The notes: generated by a model from the letters alone, not told the origin. A stretch of DNA of 46,280 nucleotides from Lactiplantibacillus daowaiensis (GCF_005405085.1 NZ_BJDJ01000022.1:1-46280); one strand, 5' to 3'. Shown: positions 11,039 through 20,504, counted from the stretch's first letter. Numbers and translations: made by a program.

Positions 11039-11761
11039 TTAGTTACGAATGAGTTGGGTGAAGACGAATTCATTTGGAATAAAGTGTGATTCGGTATATT
11101 CAAATTGGCGTCCCGCATCATTAAAAGCGATGCTAATCATGTTGCCGACACAATTATTTTCCCCAAGTTCTAAATGCTCACGGTCAATTTTGTTTGCTGA
11201 GTCAACGCGCAACATCCGTTTAACGACGGCAATTTTAATGTTGAGGTCATTTTGGATGTAGTGATAAATCGATTTACGGGCAATCTCAGCAGTAATGCCA
11301 GGAACGAGCTGGGCATTGAAGTAATTAATATCAATGACGGCATGTTGGCCATTGAAGAGACGGACCCGTTGAATAGCATAGACTGGAATCCCAATTTCAA
11401 ACGCCGTTTGTTCACTGAGGTCAGCGTCAACGATGACCTGTTTAAAACTAACAACGTCAGTCCGATAATCCAGTTGACGATCAGCGTTCATCGCTTTGAT
11501 GCCCGATAACTGCCCGAGGTTTAAATTAAATTGTTGCGTCTGTGGGGTATGTTCAAGCAATACGACGCCACGCCCTTTAACGCTATAAACTAAGCCTTCA
11601 TCGGCTAATTGTTTAATCGCCTTACGAACGGCATAGCGACTACTGTCAAATTCAGTAATGAGATCGTCTTCAATTGGTAAGCGCATCTTGATACTATAAG
11701 TGCCGGCCAGAATGCGTTGCTTCAAGGTTTCATAGATTGTTTCAAACGTATTTTTTGCCAT
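11039..11761 (-). CDS. GntR-family (HutC/UTRA) transcriptional regulator
   Basis: Predicted ligand-responsive DNA-binding regulator of 240 residues. The frame opens with a GTG at 11770, but ATG 11761 has AAGGTG at a normal distance and is chosen. Residues about 5-72 form a GntR winged helix (IYETLKQRILAGTY, LPIEDDLITEFDSSRYAVRKAIKQLADEGLVY, KGRGVVL). Residues about 90-235 fit a UTRA effector domain (VYAIQRVRLFNGQHAVIDINYF). UTRA domains usually bind sugar phosphates or small metabolites. It is divergent from an alpha/beta hydrolase gene, and the shared 180-base gap carries palindromes next to the hydrolase promoter. The natural inference is that it controls the hydrolase and itself. The effector cannot be read from the sequence. 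Confidence 0.88.
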   Translation of the reverse strand: MAKNTFETIYETLKQRILAGTYSIKMRLPIEDDLITEFDSSRYAVRKAIKQLADEGLVYSVKGRGVVLLEHTPQTQQFNLNLGQLSGIKAMNADRQLDYRTDVVSFKQVIVDADLSEQTAFEIGIPVYAIQRVRLFNGQHAVIDINYFNAQLVPGITAEIARKSIYHYIQNDLNIKIAVVKRMLRVDSANKIDREHLELGENNCVGNMISIAFNDAGRQFEYTESHFIPNEFVFTQLIRN

Positions 11762-11832
11762 GTTTGTCACCTTCGTGATAGTTATGATACTTATATTATA
11801 GCAAATGTGAGCGTTTTAGGGGATAAAAGAGC

Positions 11833-11861
11833 GAATAAATTTCAAAATTTATTCGAATAAA
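11833..11861. promoter_or_regulatory. Candidate GntR operator, overlapping palindromes
   Basis: Three copies of GAATAAA in alternating orientation: direct at 11833, inverted (ATTTATTC) at 11847-11854, direct at 11855. The first two form an almost perfect 22-base palindrome and the last two form TTTATTCGAATAAA. The block abuts the -35 box of the hydrolase promoter, a plausible repressor position. Confidence 0.6.
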
Positions 11862-11862
11862 A

Positions 11863-11892
11863 TTGACAGGCATGACGCGCCCTGATTATAAT
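11863..11892 (+). promoter_or_regulatory. Consensus sigma-70 promoter of the hydrolase gene
   Basis: Perfect TTGACA at 11863-11868 and perfect TATAAT at 11887-11892 with an 18-base spacer. A promoter this strong next to an operator-like palindrome suggests tight repression. Confidence 0.85.
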
Positions 11893-11942
11893 GTAAGCGT
11901 AAACACAAAGAGCGTTGATTGAATAAAAATGGGGGTAGTCAA

Positions 11943-12770
11943 ATGCAAGTGGAACAGCAAACATTAACGGCGGGGGGCCGGCCGTTTAAACTAACGGCAT
12001 ATTGGTTAGACCAAATTGCCGATTTTGAAACGGCAGTTAATTATCCAGTAATTGTGATCTGTCCTGGGGGCGGTTTTACGTACCATTCCGATCGTGAAGC
12101 CGAACCGATTGCGTTACGTTTTGCGGCTGCTGGGATGCATGCAGTCGTTTTAGATTATCAGTTAATGACACCGACGGAAGCCGTTTATCCAACGGCGTTA
12201 CAACAAGTCGGCCAAACGCTTGCTTGGATCAATGATCAAGCGGCAACGCATCATATCGATGCGCAGCGGATCATTTTAGCTGGTTTTTCGGCTGGGGGAC
12301 ACGTGGTGGCGACGTTTAACAGTGTGGCGACCAATCCGGCATTACGGACGCGGTATCATTTGGACCAATATGCCGGCCAACACGCCGCGACGATCTTGGG
12401 CTATCCGGTGATTGACTTAACAGCTGGTTTTCCAACCACCGCGGATTATCGACAACGCATCACCACGGATGAAGACTTGTGGGCAGCCCAAGCGACGGCC
12501 ACCGCTGCCACTAAACCAAGTTTCGTTTGGCAGACAGTGACCGATGAGTTGGTGCCAGCCATGAACTCGATGCTTTATGTGCAAGCCTTGATGCGGTTGA
12601 AAGTGCCAACAGAATATCATTTATTTGGGACGGGGATTCACGGTCTATCGTTAGCCAATCATGTAACGGCCAAACCTAATAAGGCGAAGTATCTGAATCA
12701 GCAAGCAGCTCAATGGGTGCCATTAGCGTTACATTGGCTACAGACTCAAGGGTTATTGGCATCAGAATAA
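11943..12770 (+). CDS. Alpha/beta hydrolase (BD-FAE-like esterase)
   Basis: Predicted cytoplasmic serine hydrolase, 275 residues, with no signal peptide. The frame is open from a TTG at 11919, but ATG 11943 follows GGGGGT at a good distance and is used. Near the N-terminus CPGGGF replaces the usual HGGGF oxyanion loop. GFSAGG carries the nucleophile Ser, TDELVPAMNS the likely acid Asp, and GIHGLSL the His. The fold and size match the BD-FAE/carboxylesterase group, which often removes acetyl or acyl groups from sugars. Control by a divergent UTRA regulator fits induction by a carbohydrate-like effector, but the substrate is unknown. Confidence 0.85.
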   Translation: MQVEQQTLTAGGRPFKLTAYWLDQIADFETAVNYPVIVICPGGGFTYHSDREAEPIALRFAAAGMHAVVLDYQLMTPTEAVYPTALQQVGQTLAWINDQAATHHIDAQRIILAGFSAGGHVVATFNSVATNPALRTRYHLDQYAGQHAATILGYPVIDLTAGFPTTADYRQRITTDEDLWAAQATATAATKPSFVWQTVTDELVPAMNSMLYVQALMRLKVPTEYHLFGTGIHGLSLANHVTAKPNKAKYLNQQAAQWVPLALHWLQTQGLLASE

Positions 12771-12794
12771 GCAATTAAAGTAAGCTGATCATTC

Positions 12795-12850
12795 AAACAC
12801 GACTAAGGAGCTGCCGCTATTGTTAGTGACGGCTTCTTAGTCGTGTTGTT
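12795..12850 (+). terminator. Terminator after the hydrolase gene
   Basis: A long imperfect stem begins AAACACGACTAAG at 12795 and closes CTTAGTCGTGTT before 12850. A shorter hairpin (AGTGA/TCACT) followed by six T lies at about 12950-12976. Confidence 0.8.
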
Positions 12851-13007
12851 TAAATAATAAGTGTCATTAAACGATGATATCCCGGAAACACGTTAATCTG
12901 TTGGTCGTCAACAATTGAAGACTTTTGTCCCAACCCTTTTTTACTTTTTTAGTGAGCAGTTAGTCACTTTTTTGATAGCAACCCGACATTTTGCTTAAAT
13001 TCTGCGG

Positions 13008-13013
13008 TATAAT
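13008..13013 (+). promoter_or_regulatory. -10 box ahead of the phosphodiesterase gene
   Basis: TATAAT at 13008-13013, with only a poor -35 candidate (CCGACA near 12983, 19-base spacer). It lies 57 bases before the start codon. Confidence 0.45.
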
Positions 13014-13069
13014 TTAAGCCATGTAGTTTATGTTATTTTAATGAAGCAAAAAAGAAGGAGTGATTCCAA

Positions 13070-14377
13070 ATGGCGACCAATCAACACTTAGTCATCATTT
13101 CATTAGATGCCTTAGGGTTCCGGGATTTACGGGAGCATCAACGTTCGTTGCCAGTCTTAAATCAATTGATGACTGGTGGGGCCTGGGTCAAGTCGGTAAC
13201 CGGGATTTATCCGACTTTAACGTATCCGTCACATACCACGATTATTACGGGACAATATCCCAAGGTACATGGCATTGTGAATAATACGAAGTTACAACCT
13301 AAACGCCGGTCACCAGACTGGTTTTGGTATCAAAAAGATGTCAAAGTGCCAACGTTATACGACCTAGCACGCCAACAAAAGTTAACCACGGCGGCCTTTT
13401 TATGGCCGGTTACGGCGGGCAGTAAGATTACATATAATTTGGCGGAAATTTTCCCCAACCGAATTTGGACGAACCAAGTTATGGTGTCATTAAAGGCTAG
13501 TTCGCCATTATTCTTACTCAAAATGAACCACAAATATGGTCACTTGCGTAACGGGATCCATCAGCCACAATTAGATGAATTTATTACCGCTTGTGCGGTG
13601 GATACGTTGACCAATCAAAAGCCTAACTTAACCATGATTCATTTAGTCGATATGGATAGTATGCGTCATCGGTACGGGGTACGGTCTAAAGAAGCGATGG
13701 CAGGCTTGAAACGACTAGATCAGCACGTCGGGCAGTTGATTCAGGCAACCAAAGTTGCGGGAACCTTTGCGGATACGAATTTCGTCATCTTAGGCGACCA
13801 TTATCAAATCAACGTTGACCATATGATTCACTTAAACACGTTATTTGCGCAAAAAGGCTGGTTGACGCCACGCCCAGATCAAACGTTTGAAGATGATTGG
13901 ACGGTCATGGCCAAAACGGCCGATGGCGCAACTTACATTTATACCCGTGGCTTTGATGAGTTAGCTGAATTGCAAGCCTTGATTGCCCAAGTTGACGGGG
14001 TTGAAACCGTGATTACGGGTGAAGCTGCGGCTAAACGGGGGGCTGACCCAGCATGTGCGTTGATGGTTGAAGCTAAAGCTGGCTATTACTTTACTGATGA
14101 AAGTCGGCGGCCATTAGTCGTTGAACCGGTGCATCCCGATACGCTTGGTCAACCTGACCGGTATCATGGGGTTCACGGCTATGATCCAACTAAACCAGAT
14201 TATCAAACGACGTTAGTTTTCAATGGCCCCGCAATCAAGCCCGGTGCCCGAATCGAACGGGCCAACTTGGTCGATGAGGCCCCAACCTTTGCGCGCTTAT
14301 TAGGTCTATCGTTTCCAGAGCCGTTAGCGGGACATTGTTTAGATGGCGTGTTTAAGGAGGCAGTTGATGAAGTTTAA
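13070..14377 (+). CDS. Type I phosphodiesterase / alkaline-phosphatase-superfamily protein
   Basis: Predicted metal-dependent phosphodiesterase or nucleotide pyrophosphatase (PF01663-type), 435 residues, starting at ATG 13070 behind AAGAAGGAG. Metal and nucleophile motifs are visible: ISLDALG near residue 10, YPTLTYPSHTTIITGQYP with the catalytic Thr near residue 50, DMDSMRHRYG near 195, LGDHYQ near 240 and HGVHGYDP near 365. There is no signal peptide, so it acts in the cytosol or with the membrane by another means. Its last 11 bases overlap the downstream MFS gene, so the two are probably coupled and may work on the same compound, for example one hydrolysing what the other moves. That link is inference. 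Confidence 0.87.
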   Translation: MATNQHLVIISLDALGFRDLREHQRSLPVLNQLMTGGAWVKSVTGIYPTLTYPSHTTIITGQYPKVHGIVNNTKLQPKRRSPDWFWYQKDVKVPTLYDLARQQKLTTAAFLWPVTAGSKITYNLAEIFPNRIWTNQVMVSLKASSPLFLLKMNHKYGHLRNGIHQPQLDEFITACAVDTLTNQKPNLTMIHLVDMDSMRHRYGVRSKEAMAGLKRLDQHVGQLIQATKVAGTFADTNFVILGDHYQINVDHMIHLNTLFAQKGWLTPRPDQTFEDDWTVMAKTADGATYIYTRGFDELAELQALIAQVDGVETVITGEAAAKRGADPACALMVEAKAGYYFTDESRRPLVVEPVHPDTLGQPDRYHGVHGYDPTKPDYQTTLVFNGPAIKPGARIERANLVDEAPTFARLLGLSFPEPLAGHCLDGVFKEAVDEV

Positions 14378-15617
14378 CAAGCAGCAGTGGAGCTGGATCT
14401 TTTATGATTGGGCCAACTCCGGCTACGGCATTATTGTGACCACGGCGGTCTTGCCGGTTTACTTTAAGGCAATCGCGCAAGGTAATGGGGTGACCCCAGC
14501 CAATGCGACCGCTTATTGGGGCTATGCCAATAGTATCGGGACGTTATTAGTCTCAATCTTAGCGCCCGTTTTAGGGGCGTTAGCAGATTATCCACAAGCT
14601 AAAAAGCGGCTGTTGAATCTGTTTTCAATTGTCGGTATGATCATGACGCTTGGGCTAAGCTTAGCGCCAACCACGGCCTGGCGCTGGTTACTCGGAATTT
14701 ATATCTTATCGATTATCGGGTACTCCGGTGGTAATTTGTTTTACGATAGTTTTTTGACTGATGTGGCGCCTGATAAGCAGATGGATCGATTGTCGTCATA
14801 TGGGTATGGTTTTGGCTATCTAGGGGGCGTGTTAGCGTTTATCCTTTTCTTAGTCTTACAATTAACGAGTGGCTTTGGCCAGTTATCCAGTTATGGTGTG
14901 GCCCGGTGGAGCTTTGTGTTGGCCGCGGCCTGGTGGATTATTTTTTATATTCCGATTTTAAAGAATGTTCATCAAGTATATGCGTTAAAACCAACGGCCC
15001 ATCCAGTGACCGACAGTTTTAAACGGGTTTGGCAAACGTTGAAACATATCCGCAAATATCGTGCCGCGGCCTGGTTTTTAGTGGCTTACTTCTTTTATAT
15101 TGATGGTGTTGATACGATCTTTACGATGGCAACGTCGATTGGAATGGACATGGGCATTACAACCACGACCTTGATGATCGTGCTGTTGGTCGTTCAACTT
15201 GTGGCCTTTCCATTTTCATTATTGTATGGTTGGCTGGCAAATAAGACGTCAACCCGGACGGGGATTTTAATCGGGATTGTGATTTATTTAGGGATTTGTT
15301 TGTATGCCTTACGTTTAAATTCAACGATTGATTTTTGGATTCTGGCGGTCTTAGTTGGGACGAGCCAAGGTGGCATTCAAGCCTTGAGCCGGTCCTATTT
15401 TGGGCGTTTGATTCCTAAACAAACCGGGAGTGAATTTTTCGGCTTTTACAATATTTTAGGCAAATTCTCGGCCGTCATGGGTCCCGTATTAGTGGGGGTC
15501 GTCACACAAATGACGGGCAAGTCGACGATTGGGGCAGCTTCATTAAGCATTCTGTTCTTAATTGGCTTGTTGATTTTCTTAGCCTTGCCCCGATTAGGTC
15601 AGCAACAGGTTGACTAG
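14367..15617 (+). CDS. MFS transporter, Atg22/UMF1 type
   Basis: Twelve-helix-type membrane transporter of 416 residues. The frame is open from 14343, but TAAGGAGG at 14353-14360 sits just before ATG 14367, which is chosen and overlaps the end of the upstream phosphodiesterase gene. The opening WSWIFYDWANSGYGIIVTT is typical of the UMF1/Atg22-like MFS family. Further helices are plain, and ALSRSYFGRLIPK near residue 345 matches the conserved late loop. The known fungal relative exports amino acids from vacuoles; bacterial members are mostly uncharacterised, so the substrate is open. Confidence 0.85.
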   Translation: MKFNKQQWSWIFYDWANSGYGIIVTTAVLPVYFKAIAQGNGVTPANATAYWGYANSIGTLLVSILAPVLGALADYPQAKKRLLNLFSIVGMIMTLGLSLAPTTAWRWLLGIYILSIIGYSGGNLFYDSFLTDVAPDKQMDRLSSYGYGFGYLGGVLAFILFLVLQLTSGFGQLSSYGVARWSFVLAAAWWIIFYIPILKNVHQVYALKPTAHPVTDSFKRVWQTLKHIRKYRAAAWFLVAYFFYIDGVDTIFTMATSIGMDMGITTTTLMIVLLVVQLVAFPFSLLYGWLANKTSTRTGILIGIVIYLGICLYALRLNSTIDFWILAVLVGTSQGGIQALSRSYFGRLIPKQTGSEFFGFYNILGKFSAVMGPVLVGVVTQMTGKSTIGAASLSILFLIGLLIFLALPRLGQQQVD

Positions 15618-15683
15618 ATTGGTGGTTCTTGCCGGTTTTGGTAAGCGACCAGCGTAACGTTAGCTTCAATCGTAAATTAAAAG

Positions 15684-15730
15684 CCCGCCGTAACATGAAA
15701 TGTCAAAATTTCACGTTACGGCGGGTTTGT
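15684..15730. terminator. Bidirectional terminator between MFS and UvrA-like genes
   Basis: CCCGCCGTAAC at 15684-15694 pairs with GTTACGGCGGG at 15715-15725 and the stem continues inward with one mismatch. T runs on the + side and A-rich DNA on the other serve the two convergent genes. Confidence 0.85.
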
Positions 15731-15757
15731 TTTAGTCAGATTTTCTTGAATTAAGGC

Positions 15758-18262
15758 TTAAGCAAACAAAGCTAGATGTTGCTGTAAATATTGACCAGTA
15801 ACACTAGCTGGATTTTCACTAACTTCAGTAGGTGTCCCAGTGGCGACGATATGGCCACCGTTGATACCACCAGCCGGGCCCATATCAATGATGTAATCAG
15901 CGTTGGCGATCACATCGAGGTCGTGTTCAATGGCGATAACGGTTGCGCCTTGTTGGATCAACTGATCGAAAACTTTAACCAACTGTTGAATATCGAGTGG
16001 ATGTAGGCCAACGGAAGGTTCATCAAAGACGAACAGGGTGCCAGTCTGACGTTTACCGATGCGTGATGTCAGCTTTAACCGCTGGGCCTCACCACCAGAC
16101 AGTGCTGGGGTGCTTTCACCTAACAACAAGTAACCTAAGCCCATTGCTTGGAGAATTCGCAAGGTGTTCTCAATGCTAGTTTCGCCTTTAAAGAACGACA
16201 ACGCTTCATCAACAGACAGGGCCAAAATTTCGGCGATAGTCTTATTGTGCCAAGTTACGGTTAAGACGTCACGATTGTAGCGTTGGCCGTGGCATTGCGG
16301 ACAGACTTCAGTAATATCTGGTAAATATTGGACGTCTAGTGAAATTTGACCGGTCCCGCCACACATTGGACAAGCCCCAGCAGCGACGTTGTAAGAAAAC
16401 TGACTGGCAGTCCAACCCTTAGCTTTGGCAGCTGGTGTAGCGGCAAATAAACGACGCAAGTTATCTAAAATGGTCGTGTAAGTCGCGACGGTTGACCGGA
16501 CGTTTTTGCCAACTGGTACGGAGTCAACCTCGACGACGTGGCGAATATGATTATTATGAAAGCTTTTAACATGTGACGGTAGTGGCTGCTTTTTGGCGGT
16601 CGCGTTCAAGGCTGGGATCAAACTATCCAAAATCAACGTGGTCTTACCAGCGCCACTCATCCCGGTAATGGTCGTCAGCCGGTTTTTAGGGATATGAGCC
16701 GTGATATCTTGAATATTGAAGCGATGGGCGACTTCAATATCTAAGCTGCCTTTTTGCCAGAGATCGTTAGCCGCTAAAACGGGGCGTTCGCGCAACGTCG
16801 CGGTCCCGTTTAGAAATGGGGCGATCAGTGACGTTGGTTGCTGGCGAATATGGTCGACCGTCCCTTGGTCCACGATACGACCGCCACCTTTGCCGGCACT
16901 AGGGCCAATCTCGATGACGTCATCAGCGGCGGCGATAATACTGGTGTCATGATCGACCACGACCACAGAATTACCTTGGGCAACGAGTGCCCGAAAGGCT
17001 TTGATCAAGCCATGGACATTAGCTGGATGCAACCCGACAGAAGGTTCATCTAAGACGTACAAGACACCAGTGGTGGCACTACGTAAAGTTCGGCCCAACT
17101 GAATCCGTTGTAGTTCACCAGTGGATAAGGTGGCGCCGGGACGATTTAAGGTTAAGTAGTCAAGCCCCAGATCTTCCATGGGCTTTAAACTTAATAGCAG
17201 TTCGTCGATCAATGATTGTCCGAGGTCATGCATGTCAGTTGGGAGCCAATCAACGATAGTATTAGCGAATTGGTGCAAGTCAGCGACAGTCATGGCACTG
17301 ACCGTCGCAATGTTTTGGTCATGCAATAATTGTGTCAGTAATTTAGGATTAAAACGTGAGCCGTGACAATCTGGGCAAGTATCAAAAGTATAAAAGCGAT
17401 TCAAGCGTTTGATGGCCCGCTCGTTTTTCGTCGTGGCCATACTGTCTTCAACTGCCGCAAAGGCATTCTCGTAAACGGCGTTATCCATATGGAAAATTTT
17501 GCCTTTAGCACTAGGAATATTGATCGCGACCGTTTGTTTAGGACCGTGCAAGACTTTTTCCTGATCAGCGGCACTTAAATCTTGATACGGGATGTCAACC
17601 GGAATGCCAATGGCGTTAGCCACGATTGGCATAAAGTTACGACCAGGTAGGTGCCATGATGCAACTGCGCCTTCTTGAATCGTTTGTGTGGGGTCGGCGA
17701 TGAGCAGACTAGGGTCGATTTGGCGCACCTCACCTAAGCCGCCACAGGTCGGACAAGCCCCGTTAGAATTAAAGGCAAAGTCTTCAGCGCCATAGGCCGT
17801 AAAATGACTGCCACAAACGGGACAAGTCAAGTGGCCCATATTTTCGGCAATGGCTAATGTTGGTGTGAGTCGATGCCCATTTGGACACACGGGTGATCCG
17901 AGCCGTGAAAAGACGAGGCGTAAGATGTTTAAACTTTCTGACATCGTCCCCACAGTTGAGCGGACGCCCGGCACTTGTGGTCGCTGCCGCAATGCTAACG
18001 CTGAAGGTAAGTACTGGACGTCATCGACGGCGGCTTTACCGACTTGGTTGATGCGCCGGCGTGTAAACGTTGAGAGCGCGTTTAAGTATCGCCGCGCCCC
18101 TTCCGCATATAAGACGCCCATGGCAAGGGAGGACTTACCGGATCCACTACGGCCAGTGATGGCGACGAATTTGTTTAATGGAATATCGACATCCATATTT
18201 TTTAAATTATTAACATGTGCGCCCCGAACTTTAATATGGGTTGGCAGGGTGTTAGTTACCAC
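15758..18262 (-). CDS. UvrA-like ABC ATPase lacking the UvrB-binding domain
   Basis: Paralogue of excinuclease subunit UvrA, 834 residues against about 940-960 for UvrA. The frame opens at a TTG (18280), but AAAGGAG lies inside that stretch and GTG 18262 has the right spacing. Two ABC modules are complete: GRSGSGKSS, STGELQR and LYVLDEPSVGLHP in the first, and GMSGAGKTT, LSGGEAQR and LFVFDEPSVGLHP in the second. Zinc-finger pairs are present (CPVCG, CPTCGGLG, CPMCGGTG, CPQCHG). Between the first CPNGH and FAFNSNGACP only about 45 residues are found, where UvrA has the UvrB-interaction domain of about 120 more. Such short paralogues (UvrA2/DrrC-like) are linked to drug tolerance or accessory DNA-damage handling, and probably do not load UvrB. 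Confidence 0.88.
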   Translation of the reverse strand: MVTNTLPTHIKVRGAHVNNLKNMDVDIPLNKFVAITGRSGSGKSSLAMGVLYAEGARRYLNALSTFTRRRINQVGKAAVDDVQYLPSALALRQRPQVPGVRSTVGTMSESLNILRLVFSRLGSPVCPNGHRLTPTLAIAENMGHLTCPVCGSHFTAYGAEDFAFNSNGACPTCGGLGEVRQIDPSLLIADPTQTIQEGAVASWHLPGRNFMPIVANAIGIPVDIPYQDLSAADQEKVLHGPKQTVAINIPSAKGKIFHMDNAVYENAFAAVEDSMATTKNERAIKRLNRFYTFDTCPDCHGSRFNPKLLTQLLHDQNIATVSAMTVADLHQFANTIVDWLPTDMHDLGQSLIDELLLSLKPMEDLGLDYLTLNRPGATLSTGELQRIQLGRTLRSATTGVLYVLDEPSVGLHPANVHGLIKAFRALVAQGNSVVVVDHDTSIIAAADDVIEIGPSAGKGGGRIVDQGTVDHIRQQPTSLIAPFLNGTATLRERPVLAANDLWQKGSLDIEVAHRFNIQDITAHIPKNRLTTITGMSGAGKTTLILDSLIPALNATAKKQPLPSHVKSFHNNHIRHVVEVDSVPVGKNVRSTVATYTTILDNLRRLFAATPAAKAKGWTASQFSYNVAAGACPMCGGTGQISLDVQYLPDITEVCPQCHGQRYNRDVLTVTWHNKTIAEILALSVDEALSFFKGETSIENTLRILQAMGLGYLLLGESTPALSGGEAQRLKLTSRIGKRQTGTLFVFDEPSVGLHPLDIQQLVKVFDQLIQQGATVIAIEHDLDVIANADYIIDMGPAGGINGGHIVATGTPTEVSENPASVTGQYLQQHLALFA

Positions 18263-18427
18263 GAAGAAGACTCCTTTCAAGTTGAACAGTCATTGTTCTA
18301 ATTACAGTTTCTATGCTACAACAATCAAGGGTGTTTGCACATTGAAAGGGTCTTGTTGTAACTACTGGTTTCAGGGGCAAGATATGCTACACTGACAATA
18401 ACAACTCGGGAAAGTGGGGGGAATCAG

Positions 18428-20257
18428 ATGCAAAAAATAAAATGGTATTGGCTACTTATGCTGAGCATCATTGGTGGCTGGTTGGTGGTCGTTGTGAGCC
18501 AACCAGTGACGGCCCAGGCTGATTACAGTATCGATCATTATCGGATGCACGTCACGATCCAAAAAGATGGCAACGCCGTTGTGACGCAGACGATGACGTA
18601 TGAGTTTGATGAAGACTATCACGGGGTGTTTAATGTGCAAGATTTGCGGGGCTTGCAAGGGGCGACCGTTAAACAAGTGACGAGTCGGATTAATCAGGGC
18701 GCAGTTAAAACGGCGACGGCAGCGACTAGTGGTGCAAATAATACGTATCAATTGACGCAAAATCAAGACCGTTTTCGAATTAAACTCTATCGGGCGGTTA
18801 GTGATATCGATCGCCTGCAAGTGACGTATCGATATGACTTACGTGGGGTCGTCACGAATTATGCGGACACGGCTGAATTGAATTGGAAACTGATTGGGAC
18901 CGGTTGGGATGTTGATCTCGATGATGTGCGCTTGACGATTCAATTACCAGCGAAACACATTAAGGCATTGCAAGCCTGGACGCACGGGCCATTGAGTGGT
19001 CAAACCAAAGTCGATCGCCAAGCGGGTAAGGTCGTGATGACCGTTGCGTCTAATCCAGCGAATCAGTTTGTGGAAAGTCACTTGTTATTTCCGACTAGTG
19101 TAACAGCGACCAATCAACGTACGAGCACTAAAAAGCGGAAAGCGGCTGTCCAAAAACAAGAAGCGGCATTAGCCAAGCAAGCGAATGCCAAACGCCAGCA
19201 ATATGCGCGAACTAAACGTGTGATTTATGGGGTTACCGTGGCGTTATTAGTCGGGACTTTGCTGGTCATTTATTGGTGGTTACGGCGGCATCCAGCGAAT
19301 CCTCATCAACGCCCGTTGCCAATTAAGCATTACTTTGAGGTACCAACGGTGGCGCCAGCAGTGGCGCAGTCGCTATGGCGAACGCGCTTGCCAGATACGC
19401 AGGCCTTGTCGGCTGAAATCTTACGGGCAGCGGCCGCCAAAGAAATCAAGCTGGAAACCGTTCCTGGTAAACGTCACCCAGATGTGGTCTTAACGAAATT
19501 AAAGCCACTGACGAATTCATTTTTAGCGACTTGTTTTGACCAAGTCACGACGACCGACACGCTAACGTTCAAACAACTTAAACAGTTTGGTAAGCGTGAT
19601 AAAAAAGGTCGTCTCAATCAATGGTTTGAAACTTGGCAACATGAAGTTGACCGCCAAGTCGCAACTTATCAAGATTTGGCCAACTATACGTTGCGCAGTC
19701 GGTGGTTGGTTTTTGCAGTGTTGATCACAGTATTTAGTGCCATCGTCACGGTGGCCGGCGGGTTGATTAGCCCAGTGATGGCCTTGGCTAGTGGCGTGGT
19801 CACAAGCCTAATCACCCTCGGGTTTTGGATCGTGGCAATCATGCAACGTAAACGACTTATTATTAATACAGATGCCGGTTTAGTTCTAGTCGGTGAAATT
19901 ACCGGTTTTCGGCAAATGTTGAAAGATATCGGTCATTTTAATACCGCTGAAATCGGCGATTTGATTTTATGGGAACAAATCTTGCCGTATGCGACGGCAT
20001 TTGGGCTGGCGCAACGCGTGGCGGCTAAGTTACAAGTTGACTTTGGTTCGGCAGCTTTAGCTGACGGCATGTTGATTTATTACCCAATCTTTTATGGTGA
20101 TGGGGGGACGTTTGATCTGTCCGGTGTGATTGGGGATAGTTTATCTGGTGCCTTAAGTGCATCGAGCGGTGCCAGTTCAGCTGGCGGCAATTCCGGGGGC
20201 TTTTCTGGTGGCAGCTCTGGCGGTTTTGGTGGTGGCTCCGGTGGCGGCGCGTTTTAA
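18428..20257 (+). CDS. DUF2207 membrane protein with Gly-rich tail
   Basis: Predicted membrane protein of 609 residues starting at ATG 18428 behind GGGGGGAA. An N-terminal signal/anchor ends near AQADYSIDHY. The DUF2207 outer domain follows (YRMHVTIQKDGNAVVTQ, YHGVFNVQDLRG, ELNWKLIGTGWDV), then a Lys/Gln/Ala-rich coiled-coil-like stretch near 235-260, one helix near 265-285, a cytoplasmic domain, a pair of helices near 430-475, and a second cytoplasmic part. The tail is almost all Gly and Ser (GGSSGGFGGGSGGGAF), usual for this family. The function of DUF2207 proteins is unknown. It stands alone between a divergent uvrA-like gene and a strong terminator. Confidence 0.82.
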   Translation: MQKIKWYWLLMLSIIGGWLVVVVSQPVTAQADYSIDHYRMHVTIQKDGNAVVTQTMTYEFDEDYHGVFNVQDLRGLQGATVKQVTSRINQGAVKTATAATSGANNTYQLTQNQDRFRIKLYRAVSDIDRLQVTYRYDLRGVVTNYADTAELNWKLIGTGWDVDLDDVRLTIQLPAKHIKALQAWTHGPLSGQTKVDRQAGKVVMTVASNPANQFVESHLLFPTSVTATNQRTSTKKRKAAVQKQEAALAKQANAKRQQYARTKRVIYGVTVALLVGTLLVIYWWLRRHPANPHQRPLPIKHYFEVPTVAPAVAQSLWRTRLPDTQALSAEILRAAAAKEIKLETVPGKRHPDVVLTKLKPLTNSFLATCFDQVTTTDTLTFKQLKQFGKRDKKGRLNQWFETWQHEVDRQVATYQDLANYTLRSRWLVFAVLITVFSAIVTVAGGLISPVMALASGVVTSLITLGFWIVAIMQRKRLIINTDAGLVLVGEITGFRQMLKDIGHFNTAEIGDLILWEQILPYATAFGLAQRVAAKLQVDFGSAALADGMLIYYPIFYGDGGTFDLSGVIGDSLSGALSASSGASSAGGNSGGFSGGSSGGFGGGSGGGAF

Positions 20258-20322
20258 AAAAAGTTTGTCACTAATCCTAGTTTGATACAGTTACCAGTAC
20301 CAATTAAGACAATCGTAATCTC

Positions 20323-20384
20323 AACGACCAAACGACCAGTGCTGGGCCAAGCTTTACCAGCACTGGTCGTTTGGTCGTTTTTGA
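20323..20384 (+). terminator. Very strong intrinsic terminator
   Basis: A perfect 23-bp stem, arms at 20323-20345 and 20357-20379 (AACGACCAAACGACC and complement), an 11-base loop and a T-rich end. It closes the DUF2207 transcript. Confidence 0.93.
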
Positions 20385-20504
20385 GATGACTCGCTGTTTT
20401 AGGCCCAATTATTTTTAAGCAACCGCTTGCACTCAATCCCATTTACCGGTAAGCTAGTAGCTGAAGAAAACGCTTACATAATTTTATACGAATGGATGAT
20501 GGCC

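Noticed and set aside
17850..18395. A 181-codon + strand frame opposite the UvrA-like gene
   Set aside because: It is antisense to conserved ATPase motifs, has no binding site and shows no recognisable protein features.
20427..20504. N-terminal extension of the HAD phosphatase
   Set aside because: The extra 26 residues are not family-like, have no binding site and overlap a likely promoter; the family start fits ATG 20505.
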